DNA of 64,000 nucleotides from Arthrobacter sp. SX1312 (GCF_002929295.1 NZ_PJIM01000003.1:496001-560000), one strand, 5' to 3'. Shown: positions 51,483 to 60,754, counted from the stretch's first letter. Made by a program: numbers and translations. The notes: generated by a model not told the origin, from the sequence alone.

Positions 51483-53900
51483 ATGACGCGCAGTGAACCC
51501 CGTGTGAACGAAGTCGACGAGAAGGACATCGAGGTCTCGAAGGGGCCCAAGGACTGGGCAGCGGGCCTCCCCGGCGTCTACTACTCCATGAAGCCTGCGA
51601 TCGAGCACATGGGCGTGAAGCGCACCCTCCAGACCGTCCTCAAGATGAACCACAAGGACGGCTTCGACTGCCCGAGCTGCGCCTGGCCCGACCCCGCCAA
51701 GCGCAAGACCTTCGAGTTCTGCGAGAACGGCGCCAAGGCGGTGACCTGGGAGGCAGCGCCCGTGGTGATCTCCTCGGACTTCTGGGCCGAGAACTCGATC
51801 ACCGATCTCCGTGAGCGCTCCGAGTACTGGCTGGGCATGCAGGGACGCCTCGTGGAGCCCGTGTACAAGCCCGCCGGCGAGGACCACTACCGGCCCGTGA
51901 GCTGGGACGAGGCCTTCGAGATCGTCGGCAACAAGCTCAAGAGCCTCGACGCCCCGGACGATGCCGCGTTCTACACGAGCGGCCGCACCTCCAACGAGGC
52001 CGCATTCCTGTACCAGCTCTTCGTCCGCGGCTTCGGCACCAACAACCTTCCGGACTGCTCCAACATGTGCCACGAGTCCTCCGGCTGGGCCATGGGCCAG
52101 ACCATCGGCATCGGCAAGGCGACCGTCACGTTCGACGACTACGCCGACGCGGACCTCATCATCGTGATGGGTCAGAACCCGGGAACGAACCACCCGCGCA
52201 TGCTCACCGAGTTGGAGGCCTGCAAGGAGACCGGCGGCCAGATCGTCGCCGTGAACCCGTTGCCCGAAGCCGGCCTCAAGCGCTACAAGAACCCCCAGAA
52301 GGCTAAGGGTGTCGCGGGCAAGGGCACCGAGATCGCCGACCAGTTCCTCCAGATCCGGCTCGGCGGCGACATGGCCCTCCTGCAGGCCGTCTCCAAGCGC
52401 GTGTTCGAGGCCGAGGCGAAGAACCCGGGGACGGTGCTGGACCACGCCTTCCTCGAGGAGCACTGCGAGGGCCTGGATGAGCTGCGCGACTACCTGCTGA
52501 AGCTCGACGACGCCACGGTCATCGAGGCCACCGGCCTGCGGATCGAGGAGATCGACGAACTCGCTGCCCGCTACCTCGCTGCCGACAAGGTGATCATCAC
52601 CTGGGCGATGGGCATCACGCAGCAGAAGAAGGGCGTCGCCACCATCAAGGAGATGATCAACCTCCTGCTGCTCCGCGGCAACATCGGCAAGCCCGGCGCC
52701 GGCGCCTCCCCCATCCGCGGCCACAGCAACGTCCAGGGCGACCGCACCATGGGGATCTGGGAGCAGATGCCCCAGACCTTCATGGACGCCCTCGGCAAGG
52801 AGTTCAACTTCGACCCGCCCCGGGAACACGGCGTCGATGCTGTGGAGTCCATCCGCCGCATGCGGGACGGACAGGTCAAGGTCCTCGTGGCGCTCGGCGG
52901 GAACCTCGTCTCGGCGATCTCCGACACGCAGGTGGCGGAGAAGGCCTTCGAGAACACCGACATGACGGTGCAGATCTCCATCAAGCTCAACCGCTCCCAC
53001 CTCATCACCGGCGAGGAGGCGCTCATCCTCCCCTGCAAGGGACGCACGGAGATCGACCGTCAGGCCACCGGCGAGCAATTCGTCTCCGTCGAGGACACCG
53101 TGTGCGCCGTCCACCCCTCCTGGGGCAGCGTCGAACCCGTCTCCGACAACCTGCTCTCCGAACCGGCGATCATCAGCCGACTCGCCCGCGCAACGATCGA
53201 CGGCAAGATCGACGCGGACTGGGAAGGCTTCGAGAAGGACTACGACCTCATCCGCGAGCACATCGCCAACGTGGTCGAGGGCTGTGAGGACTACAACCAG
53301 AAGATCCGCCGGGAGGGCGGCTTCATCATGGCGAACGGGCCGCGCGACTCGCGGACGTTCAACACCCCCACGGGCAAGGCCGTCCTCACCGTCAACGACC
53401 TCGAGTACCTCGAGCGCCCCGAGGGCACGCTGATCCTGCAGTCGCTCCGGTCCCACGACCAGTGGAACACCACCATCTACGGTCACAACGATCGCTACCG
53501 CGGCATCAAGAAGGGCCGCCACGTGGTGTTCATCAACCCCGAGGACATCGCCGAGCTGGGCCTGGAGGACGGCCAGAACGTGGATGTCCACGGCGTGTAC
53601 GACGACGGCGTGCAGCGCGTGCTCCGCGCCTTCCGCGTGGTCTCGTACCCGACGGCGCGCGGCTGTGCCGCCGCGTACTACCCGGAGGCGAACGTGCTGG
53701 TCCCGCTCGACGAGGTCGCCGAGGGCAGCAACACCCCGAGGTCGAAGCAGATCATCGTCCGCTTCGAGAAGAGCACCCACACGGCGCCGTCGTCGCACGA
53801 CCACGTCGCGACCGTGCAGGCCCACGACGTCGAACCGGACGGCTTCCCGACCAACGGCACGACGACGCCGGCGAAGAAGGCAGAGGCAGCGAACGCCTGA
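51483..53900 (+). CDS. FdhF/YdeP-family molybdopterin oxidoreductase
   Basis: An 805-residue molybdoenzyme of the FdhF/YdeP family. Cluster-type cysteines are at 63, 66 (DCPSCAWPDP) and 80; the probable Mo ligand is Cys196 in PDCSNMCHESSG, aligned with the Sec/Cys of formate dehydrogenase H. The MGD-binding and C-terminal domains follow (GAGASPIRGHSNVQGDRTMG, SHDQWNTTIYGHNDRYRG). YdeP relatives lack the usual extra electron-transfer subunits; E. coli YdeP is linked to acid resistance. AAGGAGG lies 9 bases before ATG 51483. Single gene, followed by a strong terminator; no fdhD or mob gene is adjacent. Confidence 0.92.
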   Translation: MTRSEPRVNEVDEKDIEVSKGPKDWAAGLPGVYYSMKPAIEHMGVKRTLQTVLKMNHKDGFDCPSCAWPDPAKRKTFEFCENGAKAVTWEAAPVVISSDFWAENSITDLRERSEYWLGMQGRLVEPVYKPAGEDHYRPVSWDEAFEIVGNKLKSLDAPDDAAFYTSGRTSNEAAFLYQLFVRGFGTNNLPDCSNMCHESSGWAMGQTIGIGKATVTFDDYADADLIIVMGQNPGTNHPRMLTELEACKETGGQIVAVNPLPEAGLKRYKNPQKAKGVAGKGTEIADQFLQIRLGGDMALLQAVSKRVFEAEAKNPGTVLDHAFLEEHCEGLDELRDYLLKLDDATVIEATGLRIEEIDELAARYLAADKVIITWAMGITQQKKGVATIKEMINLLLLRGNIGKPGAGASPIRGHSNVQGDRTMGIWEQMPQTFMDALGKEFNFDPPREHGVDAVESIRRMRDGQVKVLVALGGNLVSAISDTQVAEKAFENTDMTVQISIKLNRSHLITGEEALILPCKGRTEIDRQATGEQFVSVEDTVCAVHPSWGSVEPVSDNLLSEPAIISRLARATIDGKIDADWEGFEKDYDLIREHIANVVEGCEDYNQKIRREGGFIMANGPRDSRTFNTPTGKAVLTVNDLEYLERPEGTLILQSLRSHDQWNTTIYGHNDRYRGIKKGRHVVFINPEDIAELGLEDGQNVDVHGVYDDGVQRVLRAFRVVSYPTARGCAAAYYPEANVLVPLDEVAEGSNTPRSKQIIVRFEKSTHTAPSSHDHVATVQAHDVEPDGFPTNGTTTPAKKAEAANA

Positions 53901-53928
53901 CAGCACCTTCCAGGAGCAGTCAGCGGCC

Positions 53929-53969
53929 GACAGGAGGGCGCGGCGGATGTCCCGCCGCGCTCTCCTGTC
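53929..53969. terminator. strong stem-loop terminator
   Basis: An 18-bp stem with one G-U pair: arms 53929-53946 (GACAGGAGGGCGCGGCGG) and 53952-53969, loop 53947-53951; 29 bases beyond the molybdoenzyme stop. Confidence 0.9.
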
Positions 53970-53970
53970 T

Positions 53971-54008
53971 GTCCGGATCCCGACTGCCATGTCCGGATCC
54001 CGACTGCC
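53971..54008. repeat. 20-base tandem duplication
   Basis: GTCCGGATCCCGACTGCC at 53971-53988 is repeated exactly at 53991-54008. It lies in the 290-base gap after the molybdoenzyme; nothing else was seen there. Confidence 0.8.
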
Positions 54009-54191
54009 TGGTCAGCGCTCGGCGAGACCACATGCGCTGTCCATACGACGCCTCCCAGCGAGGCGTCGTGATCGCTCGCGCGGCGGGACCATCGACCCTG
54101 TTTGATCCCTCCCGGGCCCCCTAGCCTGATGCCTAGGTGTGGTGTGCACTCCCGCACTCGGCACCCATCGGGCTATACGAGGAGATCTGTC

Positions 54192-54578
54192 ATGGACGTT
54201 CTGGAAGGCATCTGGGATTTCGTCTGGTTCTTCTTCTGGACCTTCGCCTTCATCGCGTATCTGATGGTCCTGTTCTCGATCATCGGCGATCTGTTCCGTG
54301 ACCACGAGCTGGGCGGATTCGCGAAAGCGGTCTGGCTGATCTTCCTCCTGTTCCTTCCGTTCGTCACGGCACTCGTCTACGTGATCGCACGCGGGCAGGG
54401 CATGAGTGAGCGGCAGATGAAGGTGATCCAGCAGCAGCAGGAGTACGAGACTGAGCGCATCCGCTCGATCGCCGGTGTCAGCTCCGCCGACGAGATCAGC
54501 AAGGCCGCGTCCCTGTACCAGAGCGGAGCGATCACGGCGGAGGAATACGAGTCGCTGAAGGAGAAGGCCCTCCACTAG
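54192..54578 (+). CDS. PLDc-N/SHOCT small membrane protein
   Basis: A 128-residue protein with two membrane helices (about 8-35 and 45-66) of the phospholipase D-like N-terminal type, a short basic linker, and a C-terminal SHOCT motif (SSADEISKAASLYQSGAITAEEYESLKEK by position 96-124). Such proteins are small, of unknown function, often stress-linked. GAGGAG 7 bases before ATG 54192. First of three genes with gaps of 57 and 12 bases; the third also ends in SHOCT. Confidence 0.85.
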   Translation: MDVLEGIWDFVWFFFWTFAFIAYLMVLFSIIGDLFRDHELGGFAKAVWLIFLLFLPFVTALVYVIARGQGMSERQMKVIQQQQEYETERIRSIAGVSSADEISKAASLYQSGAITAEEYESLKEKALH

Positions 54579-54635
54579 CGGCATCCCGCACGACCGGCAC
54601 CCCCTGTTACATACCGATCCCCAGGAGGAACTGCA

Positions 54636-55097
54636 GTGACCACGACACCCACGTCAGCAGTCGACGACGAGACTCTCGTCGCCCCGATCGATTTCGTCCT
54701 GCTCGAGTTCTCACCCGAGCGCCTGACCGGCGAGGCCGCCCCCGCGCTCATGGACCTCGTGGAGCGAGGGGTGATCCGCCTCTTCGACCTCCAGATCGTC
54801 CGCAAGGCGGAGGACGGGAGCGTCGACGTCATCGAGCTCACCGACCCTATCTCCGAGAGCGGCGGGTTCTCCTCCTTCACCGGGGCATCCTCCGGGATCC
54901 TCGGAGTCGAGGACATCGTCCAGGCGACCGCTGCCATGAGTCCCGGCACGGTGGCGGCGCTCATCGTCTACGAGAACACGTGGGCCGCGCGGTTCGTGGC
55001 CGCGGTCCGCGCGAGTGGTGGCGAACTGATCGCCAGCGCACGCATTCCCGCCACCGACATCATCGAGGCGCTCGACGCGCTCGACGAGACCAACTGA
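54636..55097 (+). CDS. DUF6325 family protein
   Basis: A 153-residue protein: APIDFVLLEFSPERLTGEAAPALMDLVERGVIRLFDLQIVRK (by position 16-57) and LIVYENTWAARFVAAVRASGGEL (by position 110-132) are the hallmarks of the DUF1269/DUF6325 (DUF4870-unrelated) group. Function unknown; these often occur next to SHOCT proteins in actinobacteria. GTG start with AGGAGGA 7 bases upstream. Confidence 0.88.
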   Translation: MTTTPTSAVDDETLVAPIDFVLLEFSPERLTGEAAPALMDLVERGVIRLFDLQIVRKAEDGSVDVIELTDPISESGGFSSFTGASSGILGVEDIVQATAAMSPGTVAALIVYENTWAARFVAAVRASGGELIASARIPATDIIEALDALDETN

Positions 55098-55109
55098 GGA
55101 GATCACGAC

Positions 55110-55427
55110 ATGCCAGGTCTACTGCGCGGGGTAGCCCGCACCGCCGTCGTCGCCGGCACCGCCACCGCCGTGAGCGGACGGGTGCAGCGCCGACAGGCCG
55201 CCAAGTTCGCCGACCGCGACGCGCACACCGCCGCCGACCGCAGCCGGGCCTACGAACAGGACATAGCCGCGCAGGAACCGGAGTACGCGGACGCCGCCGA
55301 ACCACCCGCCGCGCCGGAGCCCGCCAAGGACATGATCACCCAGCTCCGGGAACTCGCCGCCCTGAAGGAGGACGGGATCCTCACCGAGGAGGAGTTCGCG
55401 GCACAGAAGGCCAGGCTCCTCGCGTGA
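55110..55427 (+). CDS. SHOCT-domain protein
   Basis: A 105-residue protein. N-terminus MPGLLRGVARTAVVAGTATAVSGRVQRR is the conserved hydrophobic head of this family; the C-terminus DMITQLRELAALKEDGILTEEEFAAQKARLL (by position 74-104) is a SHOCT motif. Pro/Ala/Glu linker in between. Third gene of the SHOCT-DUF6325-SHOCT unit, 12 bases after DUF6325, with GAGGAG upstream. Confidence 0.88.
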   Translation: MPGLLRGVARTAVVAGTATAVSGRVQRRQAAKFADRDAHTAADRSRAYEQDIAAQEPEYADAAEPPAAPEPAKDMITQLRELAALKEDGILTEEEFAAQKARLLA

Positions 55428-55581
55428 TCGCCCGGCGGGCTTGATGACCCGGCGGCGGCTGACGGTCGCCCTTCTGTCCACTCAACGGCTGTGGCCTGCC
55501 TTCGCCGCCGTCCGCCCTCGTTCGGCAGACTCGTGTGCACTGCTCCTCGGGTGATACATGTCGGCGCTCTGTCCGCGACTC

Positions 55582-56094
55582 TCAGTGGATGATCACTTTG
55601 AGCCCGATCATCGCCAGACCGAACAGGGCTGTCGTCACAGCGCCGAGGATGCGTACCGGCACCGGAGCCCGGCGCTTCGCGAAAGCGAGATAACCGAGCA
55701 CCGCAAGGGCGGCAACCTCCGCCCACAGCGCGAACCACATGGCATTCTGGTCGTCGATGACGCGGGTCGCCCCCAGCAGAAGGATGGCAGCCGGGATCGC
55801 CGCTCCGATGACCAGACCCGAGGACCGCCGCACCGATGCCCGGAATGCCGTGTTCAGTTCCACGCGGTCGTGTCGACCGACGTTCAGGTGTGCGAGCGTC
55901 CCGGCGTAGATATGGGCAGCGAAGAACACCACCACCGTTCCCGCCACGGTCCAGAAGACCGCCCAGCTGCTCTCGCCGTGCCTGCCGGCGGTGACGATGA
56001 TCCCGGCAACCAGGATCAGGGCGTAGATGGCCTCCTCGGACACGAATCCCGCGTCCATCGCTCGGACTCGTCCAGTCGGTTCTGCCTCAGTCAT
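55582..56094 (-). CDS. hypothetical integral membrane protein
   Basis: A 170-residue protein with five predicted helices (about 18-35, 42-63, 90-112, 120-138 and 146-166). FAAHIYAGTLAHL after helix 2 and VIGAAIPAAILLLGATRVI are notable. I know similar actinobacterial membrane proteins without function. ATG 56094 is the first Met before the helices; upstream in-frame sequence is Arg-rich shadow coding. Confidence 0.75.
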   Translation of the reverse strand: MTEAEPTGRVRAMDAGFVSEEAIYALILVAGIIVTAGRHGESSWAVFWTVAGTVVVFFAAHIYAGTLAHLNVGRHDRVELNTAFRASVRRSSGLVIGAAIPAAILLLGATRVIDDQNAMWFALWAEVAALAVLGYLAFAKRRAPVPVRILGAVTTALFGLAMIGLKVIIH

Positions 56095-56309
56095 GGCCAC
56101 AGGATACGCTGCGACGATTTCCACAGGGATCCGGACCTGTCGACGGCGCGACCCGATGCACCGGCGATATCTGCGGCCGACGTCGACCCGAACGGATCGG
56201 GACGCGACCTCCGGATGGGTGGCCGGCATCGCGTCTGGTGATCGAGCTCGCGCACGGCGACTGCGCGGATAGACTGCTGCGGTCGTGACCACAGGGAGGA
56301 GTGGACGTC

Positions 56310-57605
56310 GTGGAGAAGCAGCCGGATACACAGCGGACCCAGCAGACCCGGCAGCCGATCGGGCAGCAGGATCAGCAGCGCCGCGTCCTCCGTGTCCTCG
56401 TGTCCGCCCAGGTGCTGGGCGGACTCGGCGCCGGGGCCACGCTGTCCCTCGGTGCGTTGCTCGCGGCGGAGACCTCCGGGTCGAGCGCGTGGTCCGGGAT
56501 GGCCGCCACCATGGCCACCCTGGGCGCTGCTGCTGCGGCCGTCCCGCTCGCCTCGCTCGCCCAGCGCCGTGGCCGCCGGGTATCCCTGGCCACAGGCGCC
56601 GTCGTGTCCGGTGTCGGCGCGGTGCTGGCGATCGTCGCGGCGTCGCTCTCCGCGTTCCCCCTGCTGCTCCTCGCGCTGGTGCTCCTGGGCGTGGGATCCG
56701 CGACGGGACTGCAGGCCCGCTTCGCCGCCACCGACCTCGCCACCGAGGCGACGCGCGGTCGGAGCCTCGCCATCGTCGTCTGGTCGACCACCATCGGGGC
56801 GGTGCTGGGGCCGAATCTCTTCGAACCCGGCGCGGCCGTCGCACTGGTGCTCGGCATCCCGCCGCTCAGCGGTGGCTTCGTCTTCTCGGCTGCGGCGCAG
56901 GTCGGCGCCGCAGCCGTCTATGGGTTGGGACTCCGGCCCGATCCGCTCCTGACAGCACTCGCCCGGCAGGCGGAGGCCCGCCCCGCCGGCAGCGCGCCCC
57001 CGGAGCGCCGCCGGGGCCTGCGCATCCTGGCCGACAATCCCACGGCCCGCTTCGCCGTGGTGACGATCGCGGTGAGCCACGCCGCCATGGTCTCGCTCAT
57101 GTCCATGACCCCGGTGCACCTGCACGACCACGGTGCGGGGCTGTCCATCGTGGGGCTGACCATCAGCCTGCACGTGGCGGGCATGTACGCGCTGTCGCCC
57201 GTGTTCGGCTGGATCGCGGACCGCTTCGGGAAGACGGAGGGCATCCTGTGCGGGCAGGCGCTCCTGCTCATGGCCCTCGTCACGGCATGGCGTGGGTCGG
57301 AGTCCGAGGCGTGGGTGACCACGAGCCTGGTGCTGCTCGGCCTCGGATGGTCGGCGTGCGTGGTCTCGGCGTCGGCGCTCCTCACCGGTGCGGTGGGAGC
57401 GGCGGAACGGGCACCCGTCCAGGGCTCGTCGGACCTCGTGATGAACCTTGCGGGTGCCCTGGGCGGAGCCCTTGCGGGCCCCGCCCTGGTGCTGCTCGGT
57501 TACGCGGGCCTCGGCCTCGCGGCCGCGGTGGTCGTCGCCGTCGTCGTGGCCTGGACGCTCACCCGTCTCCCGTCGACACGACGCGGCCTCCCCGCGGACG
57601 CGTGA
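56310..57605 (+). CDS. MFS transporter
   Basis: A 431-residue, 12-helix major facilitator: LASLAQRRGRRVSLATG loop between helices 2 and 3, GVGSATGLQARFAATDLA and GWIADRFGKTEGIL between helices 8 and 9. The substrate class is not obvious. GTG 56310 is favoured because GGAGGA (56295-56300) lies 9 bases upstream; GTG 56301 would touch it. Ends 4 bases before the stop of the convergent DUF6457 gene. Confidence 0.9.
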   Translation: MEKQPDTQRTQQTRQPIGQQDQQRRVLRVLVSAQVLGGLGAGATLSLGALLAAETSGSSAWSGMAATMATLGAAAAAVPLASLAQRRGRRVSLATGAVVSGVGAVLAIVAASLSAFPLLLLALVLLGVGSATGLQARFAATDLATEATRGRSLAIVVWSTTIGAVLGPNLFEPGAAVALVLGIPPLSGGFVFSAAAQVGAAAVYGLGLRPDPLLTALARQAEARPAGSAPPERRRGLRILADNPTARFAVVTIAVSHAAMVSLMSMTPVHLHDHGAGLSIVGLTISLHVAGMYALSPVFGWIADRFGKTEGILCGQALLLMALVTAWRGSESEAWVTTSLVLLGLGWSACVVSASALLTGAVGAAERAPVQGSSDLVMNLAGALGGALAGPALVLLGYAGLGLAAAVVVAVVVAWTLTRLPSTRRGLPADA

Positions 57606-57609
57606 GGCG

Positions 57610-57924
57610 TCACTGGGCCGAGCCGGTCCAGCCCTTCTGCTCGTTCGTCTGCTCGTCCTTCTCGATGACGGTCAGCACGGTCTTCACGGCCTTCTCGATG
57701 GCAGCGTCCGCCTCCGCCCGTCCGTCGGTGGTGACAGTGCCTGCAGCGTAGCCGACCATGAAGGCGCTGATCGCGCCGGCGTCCGCCGTGAGCAGGTGGG
57801 AGGTCCGGTTGGCGAGCTCCACGATCCGTGCGTGGTCCAGTTCGAGGTCGAGGACCTGCAGGGCCTGGCCGAGCGTCCGGCTCCAGTCGTTCAGGGTGCG
57901 CTCTGCGTCGTCGGGCGTTGCCAT
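57610..57924 (-). CDS. DUF6457 protein
   Basis: A 104-residue soluble protein: LNDWSRTLGQALQVLDLELD, LLTADAGAISAFMVGYAAG at about 44-62, then DEQTNEQKGW. DUF6457 domains are often next to or fused with MobA/FdhD-type molybdenum cofactor genes, so a link to the molybdoenzyme at 51483 is possible though not adjacent. GAGGAG 7 bases before ATG 57924. Confidence 0.85.
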   Translation of the reverse strand: MATPDDAERTLNDWSRTLGQALQVLDLELDHARIVELANRTSHLLTADAGAISAFMVGYAAGTVTTDGRAEADAAIEKAVKTVLTVIEKDEQTNEQKGWTGSAQ

Positions 57925-58042
57925 GGTGTCTCCTCGGGTCGGGGCGGTCGTGGCTGCCTGAGATGGGCTGCGCCTATCAAGCTGTACCACCGGCACCGCC
58001 GTCGTTCAACGACGACACCTCGATCGTCGACTTTCCTTGACT

Positions 58043-59161
58043 TCACCCGCCTCCGGGGATGCGCCTTACGGACCGAGCGGACGGGGTCGGCTCTCCTCGG
58101 AGATCATGACGCCCGGTCCCCGACGCCTGCCTGCCAGTGGAGGTACGCTCCGGCTCCACCCCGCTGCCGGAGCGCACCGCCCGCGGCGTCGTCCCGTACC
58201 ACCGGCGGACGCACCGCGTGAGGGCGGACTGTTCGGACAGCCCCACGAGGGCCGCGACCTGCTGCAGCGGCAGGTCCGTCCGGGTGAGCAGCCGCAGGGC
58301 CGCATCACGGCGGGCGTCGTCGAGCAGGGACTCGAAGGACGTGCCCTCCGCGGCGAGCCTCCGCTGGAGGGTCCGGGCATGCAGGCCGAGGAGCCTCGCG
58401 GCGGAGTCGATGCGCGGTGGCGACGTGCCCAGCATGCGGTCGATGGTGTTCCGGACCTGCGGGGCGACCACACGCCCCGGCTCGGGGAAGTGGCTGTGCA
58501 GGTAGTCGAGGGCGATCTCCCGCAGGGTGCCGTCCACCCCGGCGAGCGGGCGGTCGAGCAGGCTCCGGGGCACGCGCAGGAGGGAGGCGGGCTGGCCGAA
58601 CCTCACCTCGGCCCCGAAGAAGTCCGCGTACCGGGCCGCGGGCGCCTTCGGCAGGTGCGAGAGGTGGACCGAGTGCAGGCCGTACGGCCCGTCCACCAGG
58701 AACCGGATCATGCGGTGCGAGAAGGCGAGGATCGCGTCGATGGCCTGCCGCGGTGGATCACCCTCGGAGGATCCGTAACAGAGGCCCACGTCGCCGGGAC
58801 GACCCTCGGGGTCAGCGACGATGGTGAACCGGAGCACCGGGCTGTGGAGGAACAGGAACTGGGAGGCGCACTCCAGGGCCGCGCCCACCGTCGGCGAGTT
58901 CTGGATCGCGACCGCGAGGGGGCCGAGGATACCGATGTCCTGGTACTCCGAGATGCGCAGGCCGAGGTCCGGACAGGGCAAAGTGCGGGCAGCCCCCTCG
59001 AGGAGCTTCGCCATGGCGATGTCGGAGACGAGGACGTCGTCGCTGTCGATCGCCTCCAGCGGCACGCGGTACTGGGCGGCGAGCGCCGCGGGATCGCCCC
59101 CGAACTGCTCGACGACGTCACGGAAGCCGCGCATGCCGGCGGAGCGAATGACGGAACCCAT
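58043..59161 (-). CDS. AraC-family regulator, VirS-like (Arabinose-bd plus HTH)
   Basis: A 372-residue regulator. The N-terminal 190 residues form the AraC-ligand domain of the OruR/VirS type (RDVVEQFGGDPAALAAQYRVP, CPDLGLRISEYQDIGILGPL); the C-terminal HTH_18 lies at about 240-330 (IDSAARLLGLHARTLQRRLAAEGTSFESLLDDARRDAALRLL by position 262-303). ATG 59161 is preferred over an in-frame TTG at 59197. It is divergent from a MymA/EthA-type monooxygenase, the same order as virS-mymA in Mycobacterium tuberculosis. The tail after 335 is Arg/Gly-rich. Confidence 0.9.
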   Translation of the reverse strand: MGSVIRSAGMRGFRDVVEQFGGDPAALAAQYRVPLEAIDSDDVLVSDIAMAKLLEGAARTLPCPDLGLRISEYQDIGILGPLAVAIQNSPTVGAALECASQFLFLHSPVLRFTIVADPEGRPGDVGLCYGSSEGDPPRQAIDAILAFSHRMIRFLVDGPYGLHSVHLSHLPKAPAARYADFFGAEVRFGQPASLLRVPRSLLDRPLAGVDGTLREIALDYLHSHFPEPGRVVAPQVRNTIDRMLGTSPPRIDSAARLLGLHARTLQRRLAAEGTSFESLLDDARRDAALRLLTRTDLPLQQVAALVGLSEQSALTRCVRRWYGTTPRAVRSGSGVEPERTSTGRQASGTGRHDLRGEPTPSARSVRRIPGGG

Positions 59162-59192
59162 GTCGTCCAAGGGTAAATAGCTGTCGCACGAA

Positions 59193-59210
59193 GTCAAGCC
59201 CCGCCTTGAC
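59193..59210. promoter_or_regulatory. candidate operator in the virS/mymA-like divergent promoter
   Basis: GTCAAG (59193-59198) and CTTGAC (59205-59210) form a dyad around six bases, midway between the two starts. It also gives TTGAC boxes on both strands. Confidence 0.45.
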
Positions 59211-59230
59211 GGTCACGGAATAATGATCGG

Positions 59231-60754
59231 ATGGACACTTCCCTCGAACACCTCGATGTCGTGATCGTCGGAGCTGGCCTCTCCGGCATCGGCGCTGCCT
59301 ACCGCATCTCCACAGAACTGCCGCGCAAGAGCTTCACCGTCCTCGAGGCGCGCGATGCGATCGGCGGTACGTGGGACCTCTTCCGCTACCCGGGCGTCCG
59401 GTCCGACAGCGACATGTTCACCCTCAGCTACCCGTTCCGTCCGTGGACCGAGGCCGAGGCGATCGCCGACGGCTCGTCCATCCTGAAGTACATCCGCGAC
59501 ACCGCGGAGGACCCCCGCATCCGCGAACGCATCCGCTTCTCCACCAGGCTGATCAGCGCCGCCTGGTCCTCGGCGGACGCCCGGTGGACCCTCGACCTGG
59601 ATGTCACGGAGGACGACGGCGGCGGGTCCGTCACCGTGGAGCGGCGCCGGCTCACCTGCGGATTCCTCTACCTGTGCAGCGGCTACTACGACTACGACCG
59701 CGGGTACGAGCCGACCTTCCCCGGCCTCGAGTCCTTCGAGGGCGAGGTGGTGCGGCCCCAGTTCTGGCCCGAGGACCTGGATTACACCGGCAAGCGCGTC
59801 GTCGTGATCGGCAGCGGCGCCACCGCCGTCACCCTGGTGCCAGCCATGGCGAAGGACGCCGCCCACGTGACCATGCTGCAGCGCTCCCCCACCTACATCA
59901 CGGCCGTGCCGAGCCGCGACAGGTTCTCCGACGCCGCCCGCCGCCACCTGCCCGCCGGCCTCGCCCACCACGTGGCCCGTGCCAAGAACGTGCTGTTCAC
60001 GCAGGCGTTCTACCAGCTGTGCCGCCGCCGCCCGGAGATCGCCAGGAAGCTCATCAGGACCCAGACCGCCCGGATCCTCGGTAATGAGCGGATGGTGGAG
60101 GAGCACTTCACTCCGGCCTACGACCCGTGGGACCAGCGCCTGTGCGTCGCCCCCAGTGCGGACCTGTTCAAGGCGATGAAGCAGGGCTCGGCGTCCGTGG
60201 TCACGGACACCATCGACACGTTCACGCCGCACGGCATCCGCCTGGCGTCCGGACAGGAACTCGAGGCCGACGTCGTCGTCACTGCCACAGGGCTCTCGAT
60301 GCTGCCGCTGGGAGGCGCGACCTTCACCGTCGACGGCGCCCCGGTGAACCTGGGCGACTCCTGGGTGTACCGGGGACTGATGGTCAGCGGCGTCCCGAAC
60401 CTCGCGCTCTGTGTCGGCTACACGAACGCCTCGTGGACGCTGCGGGCGGACCTCAGCTCCCGGTACGTCTGCCGGCTCATCCGGTACATGGACCGCCACG
60501 GCCACCGCTTCGGGGCACCCGCCGTCGACGGACCCATGAAGGCACGGCCCATCCTGGACCTGACCTCCGGCTATGTGCAGCGCGCCGTCTCCGCCTTCCC
60601 GAAGCAGGGCGACCGGCAGCCGTGGACCATGCGGCAGAACTACCTGCTCGACGCCCCCACAGCACTGCACGGCAACCTCGCGAAGAACATGGTCTTCGAC
60701 GCCCCAGCACCGCCCGCCGCCCCTGCCCCCGACCTCCAGGAGATCCACGCGTGA
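59231..60754 (+). CDS. flavin monooxygenase of the EthA/MymA (BVMO) type
   Basis: A 507-residue class B monooxygenase: FAD loop VVIVGAGLSGIGAA (10-23), IGGTWDLFRYPGVRSDSDMF (44-63), NADPH loop VVVIGSGATAV (190-200), and QRSPTYI. The BVMO fingerprint FxGxxxHxxxWP reads F169-x-G171-x3-R175-x3-W179-P180, with Arg in place of the usual His. First gene of an operon with SDR and hydrolase genes (4-base overlaps); probably converts ketones or long-chain substrates to esters for the hydrolase. Confidence 0.93.
   Translation: MDTSLEHLDVVIVGAGLSGIGAAYRISTELPRKSFTVLEARDAIGGTWDLFRYPGVRSDSDMFTLSYPFRPWTEAEAIADGSSILKYIRDTAEDPRIRERIRFSTRLISAAWSSADARWTLDLDVTEDDGGGSVTVERRRLTCGFLYLCSGYYDYDRGYEPTFPGLESFEGEVVRPQFWPEDLDYTGKRVVVIGSGATAVTLVPAMAKDAAHVTMLQRSPTYITAVPSRDRFSDAARRHLPAGLAHHVARAKNVLFTQAFYQLCRRRPEIARKLIRTQTARILGNERMVEEHFTPAYDPWDQRLCVAPSADLFKAMKQGSASVVTDTIDTFTPHGIRLASGQELEADVVVTATGLSMLPLGGATFTVDGAPVNLGDSWVYRGLMVSGVPNLALCVGYTNASWTLRADLSSRYVCRLIRYMDRHGHRFGAPAVDGPMKARPILDLTSGYVQRAVSAFPKQGDRQPWTMRQNYLLDAPTALHGNLAKNMVFDAPAPPAAPAPDLQEIHA

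Noticed and set aside
51405-53990. 861-codon minus-strand frame
   Set aside because: Antisense to the FdhF/YdeP gene, with Val/Leu/Asp/His-rich shadow composition.
55582-56844. 420-codon minus-strand frame for the membrane protein
   Set aside because: Only the last 170 codons are protein-like; the upstream part is antisense to the MFS gene and Arg-rich.
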